A stretch of DNA of 64,000 nt, from assembly GCA_000143165.1 (NCBI GenBank), contig CP002084.1, positions 1,426,001 through 1,490,000 of the forward strand, given 5' to 3'. Below are positions 8,614-16,093 of the stretch, one piece after another. Both the position numbers and the translations under genes were made by a program. This DNA is from Dehalogenimonas lykanthroporepellens BL-DC-9. Its GTDB lineage: Bacteria > Chloroflexota > Dehalococcoidia > Dehalococcoidales > Dehalococcoidaceae. Below the pieces are notes generated by a model, which worked only from the letters and a program-made list of their open reading frames with translations, did not search any database and had not been told where the DNA came from. How positions within the stretch are numbered: position 1 is the first letter of the stretch; every line of letters starts with the position of its first letter.

Positions 8614-9206
8614 GCTCCCAGTCTTTCCAGTATGGTTCTCAGTCGGTTGTAATCGGCCGCCAGCAGGCGCGCCAGCGTCTGGCCGGATTCCACCAGGAAG
8701 GCGCGGCGTTCTTCGGCCTCGAAGGCGTTGCCCAGGGCGCGCAGGGTAGCGGCGGTCAGTTCCTCCGCCGGCACCGGTCCTTCGGCGGACAGCAACAGTG
8801 GGATGAAGCCGGGATGGCGGACGAACTCCCGGGTTTCGTCCGCGTCGCAGTCGTAAACGAAGCCGTGAAGCCGGGCCGGTCGGGGCGGCAGGCAGTGACG
8901 CACGGCGCCGTCGGCGGTCTTGTGGCCGGCGATGACCGCCTGGATTTCACAGCGCATGAGCTTCTCCAGGTGGGGGTTGGCGGCAAAGACGGCGTCTTCA
9001 TCAGTCTCGTCCCGGCCGCGGGCCACCGGGCTTCGTCCCGGCTCCAATGAGGTGGTGGCGGCATGGGCGACCACGCCGTAGACGGTCACCCCGTCCACAG
9101 CGGTTCTGACCAGCGTCCCCAGTGCCGGCGGCGCGTTCAGTTCATAGCACTGGGCGGTGAAGCCGGTGCTGGTGGTTTCGATGATTTCCGCGATTTTTTC
9201 GGTCAT
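8610..9206 (-). CDS. HAS-barrel-like small protein between NurA and HerA
   Basis: This 198-residue protein starts at ATG 9206 with AGAGG just upstream; a longer start at 9236 is less likely. Residues 1-55 (KIAEIIETTSTGFTAQCYEL ... GTLVRTAVDGVTVYGVVAHA) look like the beta-barrel that caps HerA-type ATPases. The rest is helical and acidic, without a catalytic motif that I recognise. Its stop overlaps the herA start (ATGA), implying coupled translation and a likely physical partner or regulator of the HerA-NurA machine. The role is inferred from context only. Confidence 0.65.
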   Translation of the reverse strand: MTEKIAEIIETTSTGFTAQCYELNAPPALGTLVRTAVDGVTVYGVVAHAATTSLEPGRSPVARGRDETDEDAVFAANPHLEKLMRCEIQAVIAGHKTADGAVRHCLPPRPARLHGFVYDCDADETREFVRHPGFIPLLLSAEGPVPAEELTAATLRALGNAFEAEERRAFLVESGQTLARLLAADYNRLRTILERLGA

Positions 9207-9723
9207 GGTAACCTCTCGATTATGGCTTGATTCCATTCATTCTCCGCCTTCTTCGGCGAAAAACCTTATTACCCTTCATTATCTTTTATCTCCGATGAAA
9301 GCCTTTATCCCCCGTCATTGTACTTATCCCACCCGTCATTGCCCGTCCCGCATCGTCATTGCGAGCCTGCGGCGAAGCAATCCCGGTTCCCAATTATTAT
9401 CGTCTCTTCCATAGCTTGTCATCCTCGGCGAAAGCCGGGGATCCACGAAGCTGAACGCTGATGGCTGACAGCTGACAGCTATACCTCGGCATCTCTCTTT
9501 TGTCATCCTCGGCGAAAGCCGGGGATCCACGAAGCTGAACGCTGATGGCTGACAGCTGACAGCTATACCTCGGCATCTCTCTTTTGTCATCCTCGGCGAA
9601 AGCCGGGGATCCACGAAGCTGAACGCTGACAGCTGACAGCTTGTTCCCGTTTGAGTCCTTATTATTTTGAATTTTGATATTGTTCAGGATTTCGAAATTA
9701 GATATTAGATATTCGCGGCTCAC
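9207..9723. repeat. Repeat block splitting the nurA and herA genes, with three 84-bp tandem units
   Basis: No gene. A CATTGCGAGCCTGCGGCGAA element lies at about 9356-9388. Three tandem units of 84 bp start at 9418, 9502 and 9586 (the third is shortened). Each has the palindromic core CGGCGAAAGCCGGGGATCC followed by AGCTGA/ACAGCTGACAGC-type sequence. The unit length is divisible by 3, so a spurious periodic 92-codon frame crosses it. The same CGAAGCAATCCCGGTTCCC-to-CATAGC segment recurs at about 12135-12175. Confidence 0.85.
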
Positions 9724-10926
9724 TCACAACCACCTCGCCTCCTTGCTGAAGCTCTTGGCCGACACCTCCGGCTCGATGCCCTGTTCCCGCAGGTACAGGG
9801 CCACCACCTCGTAAAACAGCGCCCGGTCGGCGCCGGACAGCACCGCCTGTTCGTGGGCCTCGGCCAGGGCTACCGGGTAACCGTGGCCCTTGTCGGCCTG
9901 GGACAGGATGACGCCGTGAAGCAGGTCCAGCCGTCCCGGCATATCCGCCAGCCACAGCGGAAACTCCACCCGCGCCGTTTCGTCCTCCAGCTTGAGGTAG
10001 AAAAAGCCGATGCGGTGACCGCCGTAGTATTGGCCGATGACCCGGGAGGTGCTTTCGAAGACCGCCGAACGCTGGCCCGGTGCCAGCGCGCCGGTGAACA
10101 GCTCGGCGTCGCCGACCCCGGCCAGGCGGTCGCAGGGGCGTTCCCCCAGCCGTGTCCGGCCGCAATGGACATCGCAGTTGGCCGGCTCGAAGGGACACAC
10201 CGCCAGGCGCAGGGTATTGACCACTTCCTCACCGCCGGGGCGGGAGATATAGGAACCGACCACCATTTCCCGTTCGGCGCACAGCCGCCGGAAGGCGTCC
10301 AGGTATTTCACATAACCTTCGTCCAGCAGTTGCCGCAGAACATAAGGCTCGTAGTTGGCGGTAGTCAGGCTCCAGCGGATGAGCGAGCCGTCGGACAAAG
10401 CGGCTGACGGTAGTCGTAGCGGCAGGGCGTCAGCCATTCGGGTCAGCTCAGCGAACTCCTCCACGTCCCGGGCGATACCCAGCAGGGCGCCGGCCAGCGG
10501 GGTTTCCCGGGTCGATTCCGGGTCCCGGATGACCAGTTCCTCCGGTTCGGCCAGGAGTCGGGGGCTGGAATCCAGGACGGCTGACGGGGCGTCGCCGTAG
10601 TCCAGGCGCACCGTCCCGATGTTGATCAGGCGGCAGGGCGCGGATTGGTGGCGGTCCAGGTCGATGTGGGAGCCGTCGGTGGCGATGACGGTGTGGTTCG
10701 CCGGCGGGGGCGGCGCCGTCAGACAGCTGTCGATGGCGCCGGTGGGCGCGGCCAGCAGGAAGGAGGTCTTGCTCCGGGTGACCTTGTCCGCCAGTGAATC
10801 GGCGTCGGCGCCTTTCAGCGTCGCTGTCGCCGCCTTCAGGGCGGCTGAGTGCGCCGCGGCGTCCTGTTTAATTTTGCCGGCCATGATGCCTATCTGCCCG
10901 GCCACTTTGTTCACATCCAGCGACAC
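9724..10926 (-). CDS. NurA-like 5'-3' nuclease
   Basis: This 400-residue protein carries the NurA-domain start motif VIATDGSHIDLDRH (Asp84 is the expected metal ligand), a later acidic position, and a C-terminal region with DKGHGYPVALAEAHEQAVL and DRALFYEVVALYL. NurA nucleases form toroidal dimers that load on HerA. It starts on GTG 10926 with GGAGG 8-12 bp upstream. Together with the HAS-barrel protein and the HerA-like ATPase downstream it makes a plausible DNA-end-processing module, now separated by 500 bp of repeats. The active-site assignment is by motif reading only. Confidence 0.82.
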   Translation of the reverse strand: MSLDVNKVAGQIGIMAGKIKQDAAAHSAALKAATATLKGADADSLADKVTRSKTSFLLAAPTGAIDSCLTAPPPPANHTVIATDGSHIDLDRHQSAPCRLINIGTVRLDYGDAPSAVLDSSPRLLAEPEELVIRDPESTRETPLAGALLGIARDVEEFAELTRMADALPLRLPSAALSDGSLIRWSLTTANYEPYVLRQLLDEGYVKYLDAFRRLCAEREMVVGSYISRPGGEEVVNTLRLAVCPFEPANCDVHCGRTRLGERPCDRLAGVGDAELFTGALAPGQRSAVFESTSRVIGQYYGGHRIGFFYLKLEDETARVEFPLWLADMPGRLDLLHGVILSQADKGHGYPVALAEAHEQAVLSGADRALFYEVVALYLREQGIEPEVSAKSFSKEARWL

Positions 10927-11063
10927 ACGATACCTCCGTCCATAATCATAGTATAAGCCAACATGGTGACAGCTGTCAGTCCGGATTTTGCGGCCGGCTG
11001 ACGCGGGAGGTCATTTTCAGGTACAATCAGGGCAGTTCAACCGGCACAAAGGAGGAATTTGTC

Positions 11064-11555
11064 ATGCCCTCAGTAGATGTAGTAAGCGATGTCGACCTGC
11101 AGGCGCTGGATAACGCCATCAACAACGTAAAAAGGGAAACCACATCCCGTTACGATTTCCGTAACGTCAAAAGTGAAATCACCCTGGATCGGAAAAAGAA
11201 AACCATCCACCTGGAAAGCGTCGATGACCTGAAGGTCAAGGCGATGACCGAAATGCTCATCGCCCAGGCACTGAAGTTCGGGCTGGACACCAAGTGTCTG
11301 GACTTCGGCAAGATGGAGGCCACCGCCCGGGGCGGCGCCGAGATGGAAGTGACCATCAAGGAAGGCATCCCCCGTGAAACCGCCCAGAAAATAGTCAAGT
11401 TCATCAAGGGCCTGAAGCTGAAGGTGGAGCCGGCCATCCAGGGCGAACAGCTCAGGATTACCGGCAAGCAGATAGACGACCTCCAGCAGATAATGAGCCG
11501 GCTGAAGGAACAGGACTACGACATTCCTCTCCAGTTCGTCAACATGAAGCGGTGA
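11064..11555 (+). CDS. YajQ-family nucleotide/c-di-GMP-binding protein
   Basis: This 163-residue protein is full length for YajQ and is recognisable by SVDVVSDVDLQALDNAINN at the start, SRYDFRN, and the end LKEQDYDIPLQFVNMKR. The family has two ferredoxin-like folds that bind RNA/nucleotides. In Xanthomonas a member was reported as a cyclic-di-GMP effector; here the role is unknown. The ATG has a strong AAAGGAGG site at 11049-11056. It stands alone and is divergent from nurA. Confidence 0.92.
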   Translation: MPSVDVVSDVDLQALDNAINNVKRETTSRYDFRNVKSEITLDRKKKTIHLESVDDLKVKAMTEMLIAQALKFGLDTKCLDFGKMEATARGGAEMEVTIKEGIPRETAQKIVKFIKGLKLKVEPAIQGEQLRITGKQIDDLQQIMSRLKEQDYDIPLQFVNMKR

Positions 11556-11910
11556 TGGCGGGAGCCGTCAGCTATCAACCTTTAGCTATCAGACCTGAAC
11601 CGGCAATATAAATCCGTTCGTGGTGAGCCTGTCGAACCATGAACGGGGTAGCTGACGGCTGACAGCACTAATTACGTCGTTGCGAGCGGCCGCCAGCCGT
11701 CAGCTTTCAACACGCTCTTGTCATTACCCGCGAAAGCGGGTAATCCATACCGTTCTTTATCACAAGGATGCCAGGTTTTCGCCGAGTATGATGGAGTGCT
11801 TCGGGAGTACCGGAACTGCTTCGCGTTTGCCGGTTGCTTGCTTGACTTGAAAAAGGATGTCATTGCGGGCGGCTATCGGCCGCGAAGCAATCTCGGTACC
11901 TGTCCCTCAT

Positions 11911-12148
11911 CGTCATTGCGAGCCTGCGGCGAAGCAATCCCGGTAGCCCTTAACACCCATCCGTCATTGCGAGCCTGCGGCGAAGCAATCCCGGTAGCCC
12001 TTAACACCCATCCGTCATTGCGAGCCTGCGGCGAAGCAATCCCGGTAGCCCTTAACACCCATCCGTCATTGCGAGCCTGCGGCGAAGCAATCCCGGTAGC
12101 CCTTAACACCCATCCGTCATTGCGAGCCTGCGGCGAAGCAATCCCGGT
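11911..12148. repeat. 51-bp tandem repeat, five copies
   Basis: Units begin at 11911, 11962, 12013, 12064 and 12115. Each consists of CATTGCGAGCCTGCGGCGAA, CAATCCCGGTAG and a CCTTAACACCCATC linker. The fifth breaks off after CCCGGT. Units are essentially identical, without variable spacers, so this is not a CRISPR. The period is 17 codons, which creates a repetitive pseudo-ORF on the minus strand. Confidence 0.92.
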
Positions 12149-12289
12149 TCCCAATTATTATCGTCCCTTCCATAGCTTGTCATCCTCGGCATCTCTCTTT
12201 CGTCATCCTCGGCATCTCTCTTTCGTCATCCTCGACGTCTCTCTTTCGTCATCCTCGACGTCTCTCTTTCGTCATCCTCGACGTCTCTC

Positions 12290-12825
12290 TTTTGTCATCC
12301 TCGGCGAAAGCCGGGGATCCACGAAGCTGATAGCTGATGGCTGAAAGCTGACAGCTTTTCCCCGTTTTGGTCATTGAGTATTCGATATTTGAATTTGTTT
12401 AGGATTTAACGTTCCAGCCCGAATAGGTGGTCATGGCTACCCCGCCGTTAACGGTGAGCAGTCAATCCACGAGTGAGTGGCTCCATCCCCTTGTCATCCT
12501 CGGCATCTCTCTTTCGTCATCCTCGGCATCTCTCTTTCGTCATCCTCGGCATCTCTCTTTTGTCATCCTCGGCGAAAGCCGGGGATCCACGAAGCTGATA
12601 GCTGAGGGCTGAAAGCTGACAGCTTTTCCCCGTTTTGGTCATTGAGTATTCGATATTTGAATTTGTTTAGGATTTAACGTTCCAGCCCGAATAGGTGGTC
12701 ATGGCTACCCCGCCGTTAACGGTGAGCAGTCAATCCACGAGTGAGTGGCTCCATCCCCTTGTCATCCTCGGCATCTCTTTTTTGTCATCCTCGGCATCTC
12801 TCTTTCGTCATCCTCGGCGAAAGCC
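12290..12825. repeat. 268-bp direct tandem duplication
   Basis: Two consecutive near-identical units are offset by 268 bp (for example TTTTCCCCGTTTTGG is found at both 12356 and 12624). Each carries the CGGCGAAAGCCGGGGATCC palindrome, an AGCTGATAGCTGA stretch, a TTGAATTTGTTTAGGATT segment and a GGTGGTCATGGCTACCCCGC segment. Very high identity suggests recent duplication. Confidence 0.85.
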
Positions 12826-12888
12826 GGGGATCCACGAAGCTGATAGCTGATGGCTGACAGCTTACAGCTGACGCCTGACAGCTGATAG

Positions 12889-13818
12889 CTAGTAATCCAC
12901 CATCTCCCCCAGCGTCGCTGACACCGATTCCGCCAGCGCCCGGTGATGATAGCCCCCCTCCAGCACAAAAACCAGCCGCCCGTGGGAATACCGCTCGGCC
13001 ATGGTCTTCACCCGCCGCGTCATGCCGGCGAAGCCTTCGGCAGTCACCTCCATTGCCGACAGCGGGTCGTCCCGGTGGGCGTCGTAGCCCGCCGACACCA
13101 GGATGATATCCGGCCGGTGAGCGGCGACCGCCGGTGCTACCAGTTCATCGAAAGCCTTCAGGTACGCCTCATCGCCACTGCCGGCGGGCAGGGGAATATT
13201 GAGCCGGTTGGCCTCCGGGCCGGTGTCGCCGGCCGCCCCCGTGCCGGGGTAATGCGGGTACTGGTGCAGGGACACACACCGCACCGCCGGGTCGTCTTGG
13301 AAGATAGCCTGGGTGCCGTTGCCGTGATGGACGTCCCAGTCGATGATGGCCGCCCGCTCCAGACCGAACCGTTCCAGCGCCGCCCGGGTAGCGATGGCGA
13401 TATTATTCAACAGGCAGAACCCACTGCCGCGTTCGGCGAAGGCGTGATGACCGGGCGGTCGTGACAGCAGGAAACAACCGCTGTCCACCCCGCCGTTGGT
13501 AACCGCCTCCACTGCGGCCACGGCACTGCCGGCCGCGGTCACCGCCGCTTGCCAGGAACCGGGGGACAGCACCGTGTCCAGGTCCAGTGCCCCGCCGTTA
13601 CTGCCCAGCAACTCGGCTACCCGCAGATAGTCGGCGGTATGGACGGCCGCCAGTTCCTCGGCCGTGGCCGGTCGGGACGGAAGCTGTTTCAACCGGTGTA
13701 TCATACCGGTCGATTCCAGATGCCGCCACACCGCCTCCAGCCGCTCCGGCGCTTCCGGATGGTGCGGCCCCGGGCGGTGTCTTAGAAACAGCGGGTCGTA
13801 GATAATAGCCGTCGTCAA
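12889..13818 (-). CDS. Histone deacetylase-family (AcuC/HDAC class II-like) amidohydrolase
   Basis: This 309-residue zinc amidohydrolase has the family motifs in order: HPEAPERL (residues about 20-27), RPPGHHA (catalytic His pair, about 120-126), DWDVHHGNGT (zinc ligands Asp and His, about 161-170), SAGYDAHRDDPL (zinc Asp) and EGGYHHRAL (catalytic Tyr). In bacteria these enzymes remove acetyl groups from lysines or small acetylated amines. The frame begins on TTG at 13818 without a clear ribosome binding site. It is alone on this strand, divergent from an orphan promoter region. Confidence 0.9.
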   Translation of the reverse strand: MTTAIIYDPLFLRHRPGPHHPEAPERLEAVWRHLESTGMIHRLKQLPSRPATAEELAAVHTADYLRVAELLGSNGGALDLDTVLSPGSWQAAVTAAGSAVAAVEAVTNGGVDSGCFLLSRPPGHHAFAERGSGFCLLNNIAIATRAALERFGLERAAIIDWDVHHGNGTQAIFQDDPAVRCVSLHQYPHYPGTGAAGDTGPEANRLNIPLPAGSGDEAYLKAFDELVAPAVAAHRPDIILVSAGYDAHRDDPLSAMEVTAEGFAGMTRRVKTMAERYSHGRLVFVLEGGYHHRALAESVSATLGEMVDY

Positions 13819-13909
13819 GATGTTTTTCGTAATAGGTATATGTTATTTTGTTATCTTGTTTCAGTATAGCCGGTTTCCGGGCAGTATCAAAACGCCAGTC
13901 GACGGTGCC

Positions 13910-13926
13910 GGTAACCGGTGGTTACC
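13910..13926. promoter_or_regulatory. Palindromic operator-like site GGTAACC-GGT-GGTTACC
   Basis: A perfect 7-bp inverted repeat with a 3-bp centre lies about 90 bp upstream of the deacetylase start and 37 bp upstream of the orphan promoter. The form suits a dimeric regulator. No regulator gene is adjacent. Confidence 0.45.
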
Positions 13927-13945
13927 GCGAACGGAACAGCTGAAA

Positions 13946-13991
13946 GGTGTGCCAAAAGCCCCTTGACAATAAGGCACACCAGTGCTAATAA
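13946..13991 (+). promoter_or_regulatory. Orphan sigma-70 promoter with operator-like palindrome
   Basis: TTGACA (13963-13968), a 17-bp spacer ending in TGC, and TAATAA (13986-13991) form a near-consensus promoter with an extended -10. The arms GGTGTGCC (13946-13953) and GGCACACC (13973-13980) form a perfect inverted repeat that brackets the -35, as expected for a repressor site. No gene with a ribosome binding site follows. Confidence 0.6.
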
Positions 13992-14310
13992 TATTGGAAA
14001 CATTGTCCCGTCATTCAAACCGGCGGCCGGCGATGTGTTTATCTCTCGGTCAGTCCCTTATATAGCCCGGTCATGGCGTAGGGTACAGCGACGCGGCAAG
14101 CTCGGTACTTAAGCAATGAGCCGAAAATACCCGGAATTGAATGAATCAGGCTCGCGGGGACATTCCACGATTGAAAAAGGGATTCGTTTCCTTCGTTTTT
14201 TACAGAGGAACGAATAATCTGCTCACCCGGTTGCCCGTAAGTCTGTGGGCGAAGAAACTCACCGGCCACCGCCGGGCAGACTACCGATTACTGATTACTG
14301 ACCAACCCGT

Positions 14311-14538
14311 CTATTCGACGTCGATGTGAGTCTTTTCCGGCGCCGGTGAGGCGGACTCTTCGGTCTTGACGATGGCCTCATCCAGCAGACCGCGCAGGGC
14401 CATCAGCATCTCTTTTTTGGCGCCCATCAGGTGTTGCAGGGTATCGCTGTCCATTTTACGCTTGAGGTCGGGCGCCTTGATCTTGATGACCACTTCTTCG
14501 CCGGGAGCGAATGAAAACTCGAACATGCTGTTGCTCAT
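14311..14538 (-). CDS. Small conserved-looking protein coupled to the ArsA-like ATPase
   Basis: This 75-residue protein is read from ATG 14538, which lies one base after the stop of the ATPase gene and just behind an AGGAGG site located inside its last codons. An upstream frame to 14610 runs inside the ATPase gene and is rejected. The sequence begins SNSMFEFSFAPGEEVVIKIK and is followed by a helical, charged tail. I recognise no domain. The tight coupling suggests it works with the ATPase, possibly as a partner. Function unknown. Confidence 0.7.
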   Translation of the reverse strand: MSNSMFEFSFAPGEEVVIKIKAPDLKRKMDSDTLQHLMGAKKEMLMALRGLLDEAIVKTEESASPAPEKTHIDVE

Positions 14539-14539
14539 A

Positions 14540-15766
14540 TCAGGCCTCCTGATTCCTGGTTTTTTTATTCTTTCGGCCGCTGTCCGGTGACGGCGGCGGG
14601 GTATCGTCAATGAATCTGATGTGCAGTTCGTCGCCCTCCATGCGGGCGCCGTCGGTTCTCAGCCGGCTCAGCACATGGGGCAGGGCTACCGAACGCCGGT
14701 ACTGGCCGACCTTGAGGTTGAGTTCGTCGCGGTTCCGGGTCAGGTCCACCTGCTCCCTGGAAGTGAAAGGCAGTTTCAGCCGCAGGACGTAACCTTCCGG
14801 CGTCTTCTCCACCGTCTGAACCTGTCCCCGGTAGAAAAAGCCCGCCGGGTCGGTGTCGCCGTAGGCGGCTGTGGCCATGCGCCGGAGCATATCCAGGCCG
14901 ACCACTTCCTGGTCCAGCAGGGGCATGTTGAGCTGGGGCAGGGGAGAGAAGGCCTCGGCGATGTACTCCCGATACCTGGCCTGAGAACTCTGCCAGGTGC
15001 GGAAATAATCATCCTTCAGCCCTTCGGGCAGGATGCGGTTGACGATGACGGCGTCGGTGGCGTAACCGAACAGGTCCAGGTAGGTCAGCGTCCGCTGGGC
15101 TTCCTTGATGACCATTTTCTCCGGGTTGACCACCAGCCGGATGGAAGAGCGCTCACTGTCGATGAGCAGTTTGTGGACTTCCTCCAGTTCGACGTACAGC
15201 TCGACGGCCGCGTCCATGACCGAATTGGAGGGTAGGGGGATGTCGGACACCGCCCCGACCATCGGGCGCATGACCTTGGCCACCCGCCGCTGGATGGGAT
15301 ACAGTCGGTCCATCCACCATTGAAGCATATCCGGAAATGACAGCAGGCGCAGGGTCTCGCCGGTGGGGGCGGAATCCACCACCACCAGGTCGTAGTTACC
15401 CTCCTTGTTATAACGGGAGATGTAAAGCAGGTTGGCCAGTTCTTCCATGCCCGGCAGTACCGCCATCTCATCGGCGGTGACGCCGCCCACGCCGCGCCAG
15501 GCCATCAGCGCCGAGATATACCGCTGGATGGTACCCCAGTAACTCTCCATGGTCTGGTAGATTTCTACCTCCTGCCCCCAGAGGTTGGGGGCAATCTGTT
15601 TCGGCTCGTTGCCGAGCGGAATATCCAGGGAGTCTGACAGACTGTGGGCGATGTCGGTGGACAGCACCATGGTGCGGTGCCCCATTTCGGCCGACCGCAG
15701 GGCGGTTGCCGCGGCCATTGACGTCTTGCCGACGCCGCCTTTTCCGGTAAAAAGAATAATGCGCAT
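14540..15766 (-). CDS. ArsA-family ATPase
   Basis: This 408-residue protein has the deviant Walker A of the ArsA/Get3 group (LFTGKGGVGKTSMAAATAL, residues about 4-22), the signature lysine of that loop, a switch region DIAHSLSDSLDIPLG and a Walker-B-like DLVVVDSAPTGET. The C-terminus carries a small beta-rich domain (about 310-400), as in many bacterial ArsA-like proteins. Relatives handle arsenite or tail-anchored proteins, but no ars genes are near, so the substrate is open. Start ATG 15766 has GGAGG at 15775-15779. The 75-residue gene follows directly. Confidence 0.88.
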   Translation of the reverse strand: MRIILFTGKGGVGKTSMAAATALRSAEMGHRTMVLSTDIAHSLSDSLDIPLGNEPKQIAPNLWGQEVEIYQTMESYWGTIQRYISALMAWRGVGGVTADEMAVLPGMEELANLLYISRYNKEGNYDLVVVDSAPTGETLRLLSFPDMLQWWMDRLYPIQRRVAKVMRPMVGAVSDIPLPSNSVMDAAVELYVELEEVHKLLIDSERSSIRLVVNPEKMVIKEAQRTLTYLDLFGYATDAVIVNRILPEGLKDDYFRTWQSSQARYREYIAEAFSPLPQLNMPLLDQEVVGLDMLRRMATAAYGDTDPAGFFYRGQVQTVEKTPEGYVLRLKLPFTSREQVDLTRNRDELNLKVGQYRRSVALPHVLSRLRTDGARMEGDELHIRFIDDTPPPSPDSGRKNKKTRNQEA

Positions 15767-15836
15767 GACTACGGCCTCCAATTGACAGTATACATCCCTC
15801 TAAGTATAATTGACACTTGCCTGTTATCCAAAGCGT

Positions 15837-15922
15837 GCCGAAGTGGCGGAACGGCAGACGCGCTACGTTCAGGGCGTAGTGTCCGCAAGGGCGTGAGAGT
15901 TCAAATCTCTCCTTCGGCACCA
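15837..15922 (+). tRNA. tRNA-Leu (anticodon CAG)
   Basis: An 86-nt type-II tRNA with acceptor pair GCCGAAG/CTTCGGC, D-arm GTGGCGGAACGGCAGACGCG, anticodon stem CTACG/CGTAG around loop TTCAGGG (anticodon CAG), a long variable arm, TTCAAATC T-loop and encoded CCA (15920-15922). It reads CUG codons. Confidence 0.95.
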
Positions 15923-15962
15923 TTGACTTTCAGCTCGCCGAATACCTGTTTTCAGGCAACGT

Positions 15963-16039
15963 GCGCTTGTAGCTCAGATGGATAGAGCGCAGCCCTGCGA
16001 AGGCTGAGGTCGTGGGTTCGAGCCCCGCCAAGCGCGCCA
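15963..16039 (+). tRNA. tRNA-Arg (anticodon GCG)
   Basis: A 77-nt tRNA with acceptor GCGCTTG/CAAGCGC, D-arm TAGCTCAGATGGATAGAGC, anticodon stem CAGCC/GGCTG around CTGCGAA (anticodon GCG), T-loop GTTCGAGC, discriminator G and encoded CCA. It uses GCG, not the common ACG, to read CGC. It follows tRNA-Leu by 40 bp and is probably cotranscribed. Confidence 0.93.
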
Positions 16040-16061
16040 TTTCACCATTATCCACAGCCAA

Positions 16062-16087
16062 AAAGGGCGGTCTTTTGACCGCCCTTT
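16062..16087. terminator. Bidirectional terminator between tRNA-Arg and secF
   Basis: The inverted repeat AAGGGCGGTC...GACCGCCCTT has A/T runs on both sides. On the minus strand it ends in a T run right after secF. On the plus strand it follows the tRNA pair. Confidence 0.8.
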
Positions 16088-16093
16088 CGTTTG

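Larger units (their letters stand above)
11556..12888. repeat. 1.3-kb intergenic repeat region
   Basis: No gene in this long stretch. In order it holds: a GTCATTACCC palindrome (about 11718-11745); the 51-bp tandem array (11911-12148); short 23-bp GTCATCCTCGGCATCTCTCT units (about 12178-12300); and a 268-bp direct duplication (about 12290-12825). It ends with AGCTGATAGCTGATGGCTGA stretches before the deacetylase gene. ORFs crossing it are periodic artefacts. Confidence 0.85.
13819..14310. other. Gene-poor region with a strong promoter; candidate non-coding RNA
   Basis: About 490 bp with no convincing protein gene. Short frames on both strands (for example 14039-14269 minus and 14141-14329 plus) overlap each other and lack ribosome binding sites. 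It opens with two palindromes and a consensus promoter pointing right (13963-13991). The transcript would run through GC-rich sequence able to form hairpins, such as TGTCCC near 14005 against GGGACA near 14157. No clear terminator was found. It could be a small RNA gene or the remains of a lost gene. Confidence 0.4.

Noticed and set aside
11911-12148. Regular 51-bp repeats as a CRISPR array
   Set aside because: Whole units repeat with no variable spacers, and the same core occurs singly elsewhere; no cas gene is present.
11873-12154. Periodic ORF on the minus strand with a repeating 17-residue peptide
   Set aside because: It arises because the 51-bp unit is divisible by three; no ribosome binding site and no support as a protein. 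The same applies to the 28-residue period at 9336-9614.
14039-14269. 76-codon ORF on the minus strand in the orphan-promoter region
   Set aside because: No ribosome binding site, overlaps another spurious frame and runs against the only good promoter.
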